Shown here: positions 25,301 through 36,572 of the stretch, piece after piece
How positions within the stretch are numbered: position 1 is the stretch's first letter
How the letters are laid out: the number at the start of each line of letters is the position of its first letter
Assembly: GCA_947561715.1 (NCBI GenBank)
Contig: OX387197.1
Span: 19,018,266 to 19,082,265, forward strand
Source: Ascidia mentula
Taxonomy: Eukaryota > Chordata > Ascidiacea > Phlebobranchia > Ascidiidae
Reading direction: 5' to 3'
Length of the DNA: 64,000 nt
Position numbers and translations under genes: made by a program
The notes under the pieces: generated by a model
Databases searched by the model: none
Told to the model about the DNA's origin: nothing
The model's input: the letters and a program-made list of their open reading frames with translations, nothing else

Positions 25301-28300
25301 ACCCGGCCTTCGCCCTGTTTGAATGGGGGTACATGTGTCGACCGACCGCCGAACACTTTCGGTTGCATGTGCAAACCAAACTACTCCGGTCCTCTGTGCG
25401 AGGTTTACGTGTACTGTGAAAGCAACCCACAAGCATGCCGAAACGGTGGCACGTGTCAGAACGTGAATAACGACTTTGCATGTCAATGCCAACCTCACTG
25501 TAGCGGTCGCACATGTGACACGTGCCTTTTGCCGTGCGACCGGGATGCAAGTTTGTGTAAAAATGGAGCTGTATGTGAGAATATTCCGATGAGCTTGCGA
25601 TATCCCCAAGGAGGGTTTGTGTGTCTGTGCACCCATGGATGTTCAGGGACGACATGTGAACATTGCAATAGTTCTTGTACAGGGGTGGTATGTCAGCATG
25701 GCGGTAATTGTATTTCATCGGGATTTGGGCCCAGCTATTGCAATTGCACGAAGCTCTGTTATGGCCAGAGATGTGAAAGATGCTTACCATACTGTGTGAT
25801 CCATCCACTTGTCTGCGCCAACGGTGGTACGTGTCAGAACCTACCGGGTGGACATTACGCATGCCAGTGCACAGAGCAGTGCACTGGGCAAAACTGTGAC
25901 GTTTGCCCTTGTCAATCATACCCATGTTACAATGGTGGGACATGCATAGCGACGCAGGGAACCAACCCCAGATGTCAATGTACAAGTGACTACACTGGAC
26001 AAAACTGCGAGAGTGGTAAGTTTTTGTAAAACTAGATTGGATTATTGCGGTTATGTTTATGAATTATAACGTTTAGTATCATTAAGCTGTAGGTAATATT
26101 TTGAATTGTTGTTCAACTAAAGTAAATATTTAGCTTACCGTTACCAATGGGCTGTGCTTTGGTTTCATCAACTTGGGTTTTCGAATTCAGCTGGAAGTAA
26201 CAACCCCAGAAACCCGTGTCTCCCAAACCCGTGCTTGAACGGTTGCCTTTGCACGGAATCCTGTCGTCATTCTGGTGGTTACGTTTGCAAAGGATCGCTA
26301 GGGTTTATCGGAAAAAACTGTGAAATCAGTAAGTTTTGGACACGTATCTTTATCATGTTAACGCTTCTCTTTATTTTCAATGTAAACGTTATTGTTTTAT
26401 CAAGAACTATCATCGTCAAATTATCGGAACTTACTATTAATGGGACATATGTATTTACACTGATTTGTGAATATACAATTTACATCAAATCGTTGGCCAG
26501 TAAACAATAATTAAAACCCTTACACACACGCGCTAATACGCAATAACCAAAATTTTACTGACCTTTGTTTTGAAATAAAATGAAATGAATGTACCTATAT
26601 CCTTAATTGACCATGCGTGTGATGTGATATTTATGATCCATTTAGGTCCACCCAGTTTAGACTGCCTTCCACAGTCTATTACAGTTCGTGTTCCAGAGGG
26701 TTTCGCAAAAGTGAAGGCACGTAGTGGTAACAGTAGGATGGAGATGTTCGTTGGAAGTTTGGATTCTGTAAACCCCGCTCCCGGATGTTCCGGTAAGTGT
26801 TGTAATAAGAAAAATTAAGAAAGTTTTGTAGCGCTCAACCAGTTTAAGCAAGGCATTTTTACACGACTCCTCCCGACGCAACAAAGTTTTAAGTTCACCA
26901 CTGTTGATATTTAAGTTTTTCCGAGTTTTGTGAGCTTATCCCGACTCCAGGTGATTCTCCTGATTGGCAGAGCTATGTTTAACATTTTATATTAAAGAAC
27001 CCATATCTGCTAACTTTGGAAAACATTTTTCGTCAGTAAAACTGATTCAATTCAATCTCTCTTCACCAAATCACAACATTGACCAGTTCTGTCAAACGAG
27101 ATTGGGGAGAAAATAATGTTTTAATCCTTTGACGAGGACCTGCCTCAACAACAAAACAAAACTTAATTCGATTGTTCATATTATAGCCACCCAAACCATC
27201 AATGGCGATTATCGCATCACCATGAATCTTCCAACGGGGTGCGCTAACGTTAAAAGACAGAGAAGCGGATCCACGGATGCTGTGTCTGGCGAAGTCTGGA
27301 TGAACCTGCTTCCCAACGGCCTCCAGGGCTACAGCTTGGACATGCCGGTGCCGATTGCATCATTCGAATGCGTCTACGGTGGAGATTTAACTTTCGTCAC
27401 TTCTCTGCGACCTGTGTTAGTTGCAGTTCCTTTTGTTTGTATTAAAGAAATCCGGCTTTGTGTGGATTCGCACTACATTATAAAAACGTTCCGAAAAAGT
27501 GTTTGCCTGTTCGTTAATTGCTGTATTGATTGAAATCAATTTACATATTTTGGTATGAATGCTTTTTTTCAGTTTGGCGGAAATGCCCACAATCTCCGAG
27601 GAAATACGTTTCAAGCCACAAGTCAGTCTGTGCAAAACTTCTGCCTGTCCGACCACATGTCCGTCAGGGTTGTCGATAGATCGGGAAGCTGTGTACACTG
27701 TGGGTGAAATTATTCACGTCATGATCAGTTCAAAACGCTTGGGAAACTTTGACAACAGAGTTAGTGTACTCTGGTTAACCTTGGCTGCACAGCATGAGTT
27801 ATCACGACTACTATTTCTCATTAGGCCGCAATGCACGCAACCATCTCTCGTCTACGCATCTCCTGTGAGGAGTTTCCTTCACCAAACACACCTGGCCTTG
27901 AGCTCGTGAGCGGCGGATGCACTTCAACCAGACCGGATGTTTCCAACGTAAAATTCTCGCTCGGTCGTAGCGGAATTGATGACGTCATCTGCTTGTCGTT
28001 TAAGGCGATGAGGTTAGGAGTGTGCAAGAGTCGCTTCTTCCTTCACGCCGATCTGCGGATGTGTGCCGCCAAAGACCTTTTGGTAAATCAATAGTTTAAT
28101 ACATTGTTCCTCTTTCGGCCTGATGTAAGCTTTTATGATAGTAACGGTGGCGGCATTAATCGTTTCCATGCTTAAAACATTGTTCGGGTCTTGTTTATGT
28201 GGCAATTTGAAACAAAATCAATTTTTAATAAAAAAAAAGTCAAAAACGTCTTAATGTACCCACATGCTGTTTTTTTAAATCAGTCATTCTTGAAACATTT

Positions 28301-28828
28301 TTTCAGCCCTGTCCTCGTGGATCGCAAGTGCAGAGGTGTGTCAGGAGCAGACGAAAAAGAAGATCCAATTCTCCTAGCGAACCGGTCATTATTGGTCCTT
28401 TCTACGTGTTTGATGCGCGAACTACTATTTCTATGCTCAACTACACCGACCACGAAGAACACGAGGTTGATTTGATCGACGAAAGTCCAGAAAGTTCCCC
28501 AGAGCATGGTAAGTGGGTCGTGGGTACTACTTACTGATGCGTACTGCAGTAGCGCTATTGTAAAACTCTTCAGTGAGAAAAAAAACCTGTGTTTCCTCGA
28601 CAAAACATTTCAATCCCAATCAAAAGCTATAGTGTCAATACGTGAGTTTTTACCTTCGATACACAGACAACGAACATTTTTGTTTCAGATTACTCTATCA
28701 TGTCGCCAGCCATCATGAAATACGCGGTCATAGCCCTGTTTATTTTCATAACCGCCGCCGCTTCAGTTTGTGTTGTATTCTTTGTGCGACGATCGTCGGT
28801 CGCCAGTTCGTCTTACAGGATATCCTGA
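22394..28828 (+). CDS. vWA, EGF-repeat and ZP-domain membrane glycoprotein, vitelline-coat-like
   Basis: Exons: 22394-22437, 22596-22682, 23319-23482, 23556-23759, 23871-24103, 24324-24442, 24591-26015, 26191-26328, 26646-26792, 27187-27415, 27573-27759, 27825-28082, 28307-28508, 28689-28828; about 1190 residues in one frame. Order: a signal-peptide core (FLPFVLIFLLG); a vWA domain with the MIDAS DTSMS; about 14 EGF-like repeats, 12 in one exon; a ZP domain starting LDCLPQSITVRV; a furin site (RSRRKRR); a TM helix (YAVIALFIFITAAASVCVVF); a 13-residue tail. Known family: ZP proteins are cleaved by furin and polymerise in egg coats, and the Halocynthia vitelline-coat sperm receptor HrVC70 comes from an EGF-repeat/ZP/TM precursor. 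A role in the egg coat is inferred. The initiating ATG is unresolved, because the first exon seen opens in phase 2 and needs an upstream exon. Confidence 0.85.
22711..22890. mobile_element. hAT-like MITE in an intron
   Basis: A 180-bp element bounded by terminal inverted repeats CAGTGGTGGGATTCA and TGAATCCCACCACTG. Flanks gttatgag (22703-22710) and gttataag (22891-22898) agree at 7 of 8 positions, an 8-bp target duplication as made by hAT transposases. It contains subterminal repeats of AACCGG/CCGGTT type and no coding capacity, so it is non-autonomous. It lies in the intron before the vWA exon. Confidence 0.85.
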
Positions 28829-28895
28829 CATCATTTCTTTGTGTTTCCTTTAGCTGTTGTATCGTACAGCAATATGTGTATTTCAACGGCGGATA

Positions 28896-28901
28896 AATAA
28901 A
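28896..28901 (+). terminator. Polyadenylation signal of the vWA-EGF-ZP gene
   Basis: An AATAAA hexamer lies 68 bp after the stop codon, the first one downstream. Confidence 0.6.
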
Positions 28902-29591
28902 ATGCACAAATAAGCGGTGACGAGCATATTGATGAAAATTCTTCCCAAAATTCTTACCGAAACGGTTGAGAATCAGTAAGTGAAATTTTTCTCAAAACCA
29001 GTTGGAAACCCCCATGTCACGTGCCCACCAGTCATTTGATGTCGCGCATGGACTCTAACAATCCTCGGAAATAATTGCTGCGAAAGTGGGATATACTGTT
29101 TATTGCGCACAACGGCTGCCGATAAAATATGCTGTTTTCTTCACATTTACACGCACCCTATCAGAAGGATACGATATAGCGCTAATTAGATAAAAATTTG
29201 TGTACATAATAATAAAAACGTCACACCACCACAACAATTGGCTTGCATTGATATAAAGGCACTTAAAACGAAAACGTAGATTGCGGCAAAGCTCCACAAT
29301 TTGTAAAACAGCATAGTGATAGGAAATTAACTATGTAGCAGTGACAACGAACAAATCTTAAAACCTCCGTTCAAAGACACACTAACTAATAATTTACACG
29401 AAGATTACCAACCCAAACACGACCACGCCAATCCATAAACTTGTGAAAATGCAGCTATTTTCCAATGAAATATAACATATTCGCTAATAACGACAAACAC
29501 TTAACCTGTGTCACAACAGTTTGACGGCACACCTACAAAGCAAACCCTGCCAAAAAGCACAAAGTCCCGGTGACAACCCGACAATACATTG

Positions 29592-32500
29592 TTACACCTC
29601 CGGAATGACGCGACTGCCTGTTTTTACGCGAAAATTACAAGCGGGCGAATGCAAATACGCGCCAAAGTGGTTTCGCCGCTTGGAAGGGATCTTTTCCACT
29701 TCGTCTTTGACGAACATGGACGGTGGAAGGGTGCCGAGAGTTCTGAGTGGTTCAATGCTCCTCTGGCCGGTCCTCTGGTCAATGCACACCATACTGCAAC
29801 GGTTGCAAAGACCCGCGAATTCAAACTGGCATTCGCTACCATCCGTTTCAATTTTTAAACGTTTCCACGATTCCTCGTCGAAAGGCGCCGATCCCGATAC
29901 GATGAAGTTGGCCCTGAATCGGGCGGCTATGGAGTCGACATCCACAATTTCGGCGCTCCCGCTCTGCTCCATTGCGTTAAACACGTGATCGAGACTGGCA
30001 CGTGACAGTAGCAGATACTGCGCTTCGTTGGTTAGGGCCAGATGGTGACCATCGGATGTGGTGTGTCCGTTCGTGGGCGGTTTACGCTTGCTTGCCCGAC
30101 AGGAGTCCGGCAGTTTGCGCACAAGAGAGGCACTTTCACCGATGACGTTGGATAGCCAGTCAGAGGCCTCACAACCGCAGTCTATGCCAACAATTCTGCA
30201 CAAATAAACAACAAATTTTTTGTAATTTTTTCCGGGTAAAACATACATTGCAAACCTACAGATGATGGACTTTATCCCACCGACGATTTTCAGAGTAAAA
30301 TTACGGTATTTTGATTCAGACTCGATAAATCTTGTGGTTGTGTGAAAGTCACGTCCCTACTGAAGCCTCATATCGAACTTTCACATTAAATTTACATCGA
30401 AAAACTACAGCTGGTGCAAATGTGTATGACATGATGCTGGAATTTCTGAGAGTTTGTGAATAATTAACCTGTTTCGGGAATTCTACTCGGCATCATGCTC
30501 GCACTTTGGCGTCATTTCGTACATTCAATGGGATCACCGCATAGTTAACCAGTAACAGTTTCCATTTAACCCGTTGAAAGAAATATTTGTACCTGTCCCC
30601 GCACACTCTCGTATGACAGAAATCCGCGGTCACGTGATCGGAACCACTGCGTGGGCAGTCGAGCGGAACTTCGATGCTGTCAAAACCGTCGGCGCTGCGG
30701 AATGCAAACACAGCAAAAACTTGTTGGCAGAATTTGAGCTTTTAACGTAATTGCCTAAACGTATTTGTTGCAGCATTCGTTAAGCCTAACCGCTGACCCT
30801 ACCTCAGGACAAGCACAGATCTTTCCAGGTCAACGTGGGGGTAAATCATTGTAAGTTTGGTGTGTCTTTTTAGCGTTAGACATACTCCGTACTCGTTCAC
30901 TATCATCCAGTTTCGATCATACTTTAAACCAGTGTCGCTTATTTCCCACTCGTCTACCTATAAACCGCGATTGAAGAACAATCGTTGCAAAATAATCGTT
31001 ACGCACATGTAGTTGGTCAGCTATCATTTTAACTATGTTGTGGTCAACGGAAAATCCTGATTCTTAACCGTGAGCTTGTTATTAAAATATCTAACGTTTG
31101 CAAATATGGCACGCTGTTAATTTCCTTTTTAAAAAAAATTGTTGGCACGTCGACGGTTTTTAAGTCGCAAAATAATGACATGCCCAGTAGATGAAAAGTG
31201 TCCAAAATATTTTAACATTTAAAGCGAAATAAATTCACTTACGTCCATTCCCTGGCACGACTTGACGGGATAAAGAGTGATTTTCTCTAACACAACAGCA
31301 TCCGACTTCGCAGGTTCCATGTCAGATACAGTATCGTAAAACACTTCGGTAACCGGTGACTGTAACATACATTGCGAAAAGTCTTTGATTTGTGTGTTCA
31401 AAGTAATATTGTAACGCCATGTACTGTGATTTTATATTTAGGCATGTGTATGCATTCGTATGTTTTGAATACGTTGACTTGTCCGGTTTATCAAAAATAG
31501 CATATTTTATCATACGACCCGAAACAAATGTGCACCTTACCTGTATAAAACATTCACGAAGGAAAGAAACCAGCTTGTCAACATCATCATCTGTTGACAT
31601 ATAACCAACAGAAGCGCGAACCGCACCGACGGGATAACCGTCCACCAAATCAACGCTATCGCCACAAACATGACCACTCTGCAGTGACAAAAAATGTGAC
31701 CCATATTAGATTGTAACATAACAACTTGGATGCACTAATTTGGAACTATAAAGCACGTTGAGCTCTTAATTGGCTGCTGCGTGACCAGCAATTTTTCAAT
31801 TTCCTGTCTTACAAGACGTATTCTATTGGCCAGACAGGTTAAAAACAGGCTTGCGGTAAACTTGCTCGGACAAAATTCCAGAGCGGAGTTATCGGCAAGG
31901 GTCAATGAGACATAATATGACGTCACACAGGATACCTCGTACACGTGTTTCAGGCGTTGGGAATCGATTTCCAGGTGTGCGCTACATGCCCCCACATTGC
32001 AAAAACAACCTGCGCGCAGGTGAATGTTGCGGGACGACGCTAAGTGAACCACGTGATTGAATCCAATGAAACTGTGGATAAAACAAATCCGATATAAATT
32101 GTCGTTGGTACAATATCTAGTGTTCAAAACAACAATTTGAAATGGTCTGTACGGTCCCATACGGAAACACCACTCCTTTAACCAGACGGAATGTAAGTTA
32201 GGTAATAAATAAAAATACCTAAATATTGGTGAGATCGGTAAAATCAAATTTCGCCTAAAATTAAATTTTTATATCCTTGTAAATTTTAATTTGCCACATA
32301 TTTTTATTCAATAACAGCAGGTAAAACTCAATTGCATGAATCAAAAACACTCGTTGAAATATAAATATTTTTGCTAATTGATTTGACAAGCTGACGTCAC
32401 CTGTCATCGTCGCGCATCACATTGAAGGCCACAATGGGGCCCTGGGTAACGCAAGAATTGAAGTCTGTGTGACTGTAAACCTTGATAAGTGGTTTACCGT

Positions 32501-35134
32501 TTGCGTGGCAGAGATTCTGAAACGACCGGTACAGTCTGCAACAAAACACACAGCACTTTATTGGTTCGGTAGTTACTGACGGATTCTAATACTACATATG
32601 CAAGCGTTTGTAAGGTTTGTCAAGAAAGGTTGTTACTGGAGGTTCAATAGAAGCATGTCGGTCTTTTCATGAAACTTAAAAACGGAACCTAAGACAACTT
32701 TAGTCTTCTTGATAACGAAGCGCCTTTCAAGCATTAAGAAAGCAAGCTGAAAACTAACCTTTGTGTGAGGGCAAACGTATGTTGTGAAACTGAGATCATG
32801 GAGCCACAAATCTTGCTCAGTGCATCGAAACCATATTTTAAGGCAATGATATCAAGAAAGTTTGAACTGCCATCTTCCAACCTAAAAATGCGTTACTGGG
32901 ATACAACGGCTTTTACAAAGCAAGCAACCAAGAAAAATTAAAAACAACCAAATTATTCCATGCATTGCCTATAACGGGAAATTGTTTCTCAGCTTAGTAT
33001 TTGATTTTTAACAACCGACAATTAAATTACAGGTAGTTAGCTTCCTTTTCTATTTACCAAATTTCACCTTTCATGCAGTTCCTCACGAGGAATGTAGTAA
33101 TCGCTTTGAGCTAAATAACCGTTTGCCGTTCCACCGCCAAAATATTTCTTTTCCGTTAAAAGCTTTCCAGCACCTTTTTTAACCAACAACGCCCCAAGCC
33201 CTGCATAACGATAGCTAAGATATAAAGCATGTCAGGAGATAAGTACACGCGGTTTTGTGCACAAATGTTACAGAGCAGCGGTAAAAATGAAACTATTTGA
33301 GGAATAGTGTTTATAAAACATTGTTTTAGTACTGCTATCAGTTACAACCAGTTTACACATAATTCACAGATCGAATGTGTCCAGCGATAGTTAGCTAATG
33401 ATAAAAAAAATTTTTTAAAGAAAAATTGTTTCATACCTGTTGGAAAACCGAACATTTTGTAAAACGATAAGCACACAAAATCTGCCTGGTAGGTTTTGAG
33501 GTCGAGGTTGGACGTGGAAACAAAACCAGCGGCGTCCAACAAAACGGACCACGACTTTGGCCGTGCCTCTGTTCATAAAGATGCAAACATAAACACTGTA
33601 GCCAAAGCACAAAAATGCACTGGATCTAAAAGTCATGGACAGTTTTGTGGAGAGGGGGTAAACGACAACAAATACAGCTATATCAAAATAAAACATGCAA
33701 CAATTTGTGACTTAAAATAAAAAAACTAAGGCTAGTGTGCTTGCTTGAGTGTTTGAAGAAAAATATGTTGCTAATATATAATTTTATAACTGTAGGCATT
33801 GCTGTCAAGTATGTGACAATTAAAATGTAATATTTAAGATTACATAAAATATACAATATTTGTCACAAAATTCTACAAACTTTTGTTAGTAAATGCAACT
33901 ACATATTCCCTATATTACAAAGTGTATGCATGTTACCAGTAAGTTGCGATACTCCATTGCTTTGAACATGGCCAATCCACTCCAGTGGGTAACGGCATCC
34001 AGAGAAGTTGCTTTGTGCAGGAAAAGCAAACAAATTTACTGATCTACAAAACCACAATACTTTGACCCCAAACATGAAAGAAGATTATTATATATACCAT
34101 CATAAGACTTACTTCCCACCATCTTTGACACACTTAACATTGCATTTTACACTTGTAAGGTTGTAATGGGAAAAGGTAAATACATTCTTGGCAGAATTTT
34201 CAGGTTGAACCCTGCAAGACATGCGTTTAAGTGAATGTTTGGTATTACAGTGATATTTTTACAACTTACTTTGGTGGAGAAAAACAGAAGCAACTTGCAC
34301 CTTTGTCATAAGCCAGCTCCCGAACACCAACAATAGAGGTGTGATTGTCTTCAAGGTAAACAAAAGAGCTTTCTGCACATGACATAATATAGGTCAATAC
34401 TGTTTGGGAAAGATCACTCATTTAAAATAAGGTTCACAGGCTTCGCAGCCAAGGCGGTACGACTAAGCTGGATCAGTATGGTATTACTTCTGCCATTGAA
34501 AATAAATCAATTTTACATTGTAACTTATATTTTTACATGTAATTTTGCAAAAGGTTTAAATGTAACTTGCCTTCATTCCAAGGAAGGTACTGGCCCACCA
34601 TCTTCACTGCATCAGTACAACCAGAACAAAACACAACATCATAATCATCAAGAGTCACATTAAAATGTGCCAGGACTCTGCTTCTGACCTGAACACCAAA
34701 AAAGCGATGAGTTTTAATGTGAATATTAGAAATGCCCTGCCAAATTAACGTTGACAATTATTCTACCTGTAGTACAATGGCCCTTGTAATGTCGCTACTT
34801 GGGTTACCACTGTGTGGATTGCCATAGAGATTTTCCTGTAGATCTTTATTGAAGCTTTGCAGCTGACTTGAGGCAAACAAAGTGCTTCCAGCATGGTCAA
34901 AATAGAGACTATCTAAGCCAAAGAAATAACTTACATTGCACCAAGTTGTAAACCAATTGATGTAATGTATTTATACCCTTCTACTGAAAATTGCAAATTT
35001 TTTTTTCGATTAAACCAATATATTCACACACTTTTTACTTTGAAAAATAAAAGTTGCATACCTTTCAGTCTAGAAAATTGCTTTTCCCTGACAGAGTTTA
35101 AATTCCCTGGATATTTTTTCGTGGCAGACGGCAT
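29592..35134 (-). CDS. MOCOS: Molybdenum cofactor sulfurase
   Basis: Sixteen exons, all phases consistent, give 795 residues: 35134-35062, 34912-34767, 34688-34571, 34372-34270, 34211-34113, 34010-33937, 33568-33437, 33200-33068, 32881-32759, 32535-32401, 32071-31936, 31678-31541, 31359-31243, 30957-30803, 30694-30593, 30195-29592. The enzyme takes sulfur from cysteine and sulfurates the Mo cofactor of xanthine and aldehyde oxidases. The NifS-like domain shows LYFDHAGST, the PLP lysine in [11 protein letters not shown] (about residue 242) and the active cysteine region [11 protein letters not shown] (about 401-408). A MOSC N domain begins at [11 protein letters not shown], and the last exon is the MOSC domain ([24 protein letters not shown]). 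It is shorter than the vertebrate enzyme, mostly in the linker. The third intron has a GC donor (GAAG|GCAAGT). ATG 35134 is the first in frame and precedes the family motif REKQFSRLK. Confidence 0.95.
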
Positions 35135-36572
35135 AACGCAATATAACTTGTACAAACAGCAACTTATGCAAAAGCATCTAGATTACCCTGCAAAATATGA
35201 AGTTTCAGCTAAAACTACTTTCAAGTGATATACATTAAAACATCATAAAAACTTTAAAACACATGGCAAAATTTCTTGGGCAAAAAAGTCAAAGAAACTA
35301 AAATCATGCACCCAAGAACTGAAGGTTTACACATAGATCAAAGCCATCCTTATCACCTGTAACAACTCTCTGACAAAAACGTTGTTACAGATCACTAAAT
35401 TGATACACAAGTTTGAGTAAAAAGAATCTTAGACGCCCAAAGGCAATGTATTGCAGAAAATTAGCATGTTATGCAAGAGCCCGAAGCGTCAGTTATATAA
35501 CACCATAATTTTTTTCTGTTTGCAGTTACGTAACAGCCACAGCTATTTTACTTTACAGGGTCTGAAAAGAGATAACAACATAGGATAAATAGAGATCAAG
35601 GTGTATGTGGAATCGGTTTGCATGAAAACTATTGCGTTGAAGGTTGAAGGTTAGGAGAAAAGCGCTTCTTGCCTAATTTAAAACATTGAACTCAAACTTA
35701 AATTGTTCAACTTCATTTCGGGAAATCACCGGAAAGATGAATCAATCTTGAACCTTAGAATATATTTGCATGCTTGACTGCGTATTCAAACGCATGAATG
35801 CCTTCATATGAATATGCGTCACTTAATAAAATATCCTCGAATGCCAATAAATTGCTGCACATTTACTGTTTTGATCCAACAAAGTACACGTGTGCGAGTA
35901 AATTGCAGCAGCTCAGAAAATTGTTTTTGTTAAACTTGATTAATTACTTATTGTAAATTAATAGGGTCACGTATTTGGCGACTGTTAACAGGCGTAAAAC
36001 GTCTATTAGTTTCATGCGATTGTCATGTTTAGAGAAATAATTAACCTGGCATCAATACATTTGGAGAGTTGTTGTTTGTAAACACCCCGATTTTTTTGAT
36101 GAAATCGTGGTTGTAAAAGAGATCATTTTGAATGTCATTTGTATTGTGCCACCGAAAAGAGAAATTAAACGCACCCACAAAGTGCGCAACAACTTCGTTA
36201 AACATTTACAAAATCATCCACATAACTGCTGGGATTCGCATTTCTATTGTTCAAGCGAAAAGATGGACAAGAGGTTTTACTTAGATACAAATGATTTACG
36301 CCAGAAGCATGTTCAAAAGCGTAATGTTACCTGTCGATACAGACTGGAATAATTATGCACTTTTAACTAAACCAGGTATAGCCGCCGTGCACAGGAGTAA
36401 AGTAAAATTGCTTTGGTCACGTCAGCAACCTCTCATAACTTTGTAAACACAGTCGTTAAAGGGGAGTGCGTGATTTTTTAGACAAAGTGACTGATCTTTG
36501 TTGTTCGCTGTGACTAGAAGAATCCAAATTAAATCATAACTTTCGATTGAATGTGTATATGACAAGGACAAC
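35135..36572. other. Divergent intergenic region between MOCOS and CTR-A
   Basis: 1.4 kb between two head-to-head genes. The only open frames are short and unrecognised. It should hold both promoters; I see no specific motif to name. Confidence 0.45.

Noticed and set aside
25028..25985. Long minus-strand frames of 202 and 284 codons opposite the EGF-repeat exon
   Set aside because: They are antisense shadows of the cysteine-rich plus-strand exon, whose EGF spacing and splice sites are unambiguous.
33960..34015. Reading [17 protein letters not shown] in MOCOS exon 6
   Set aside because: Wrong frame: the phase-2 join gives [19 protein letters not shown], which matches other MOCOS proteins.
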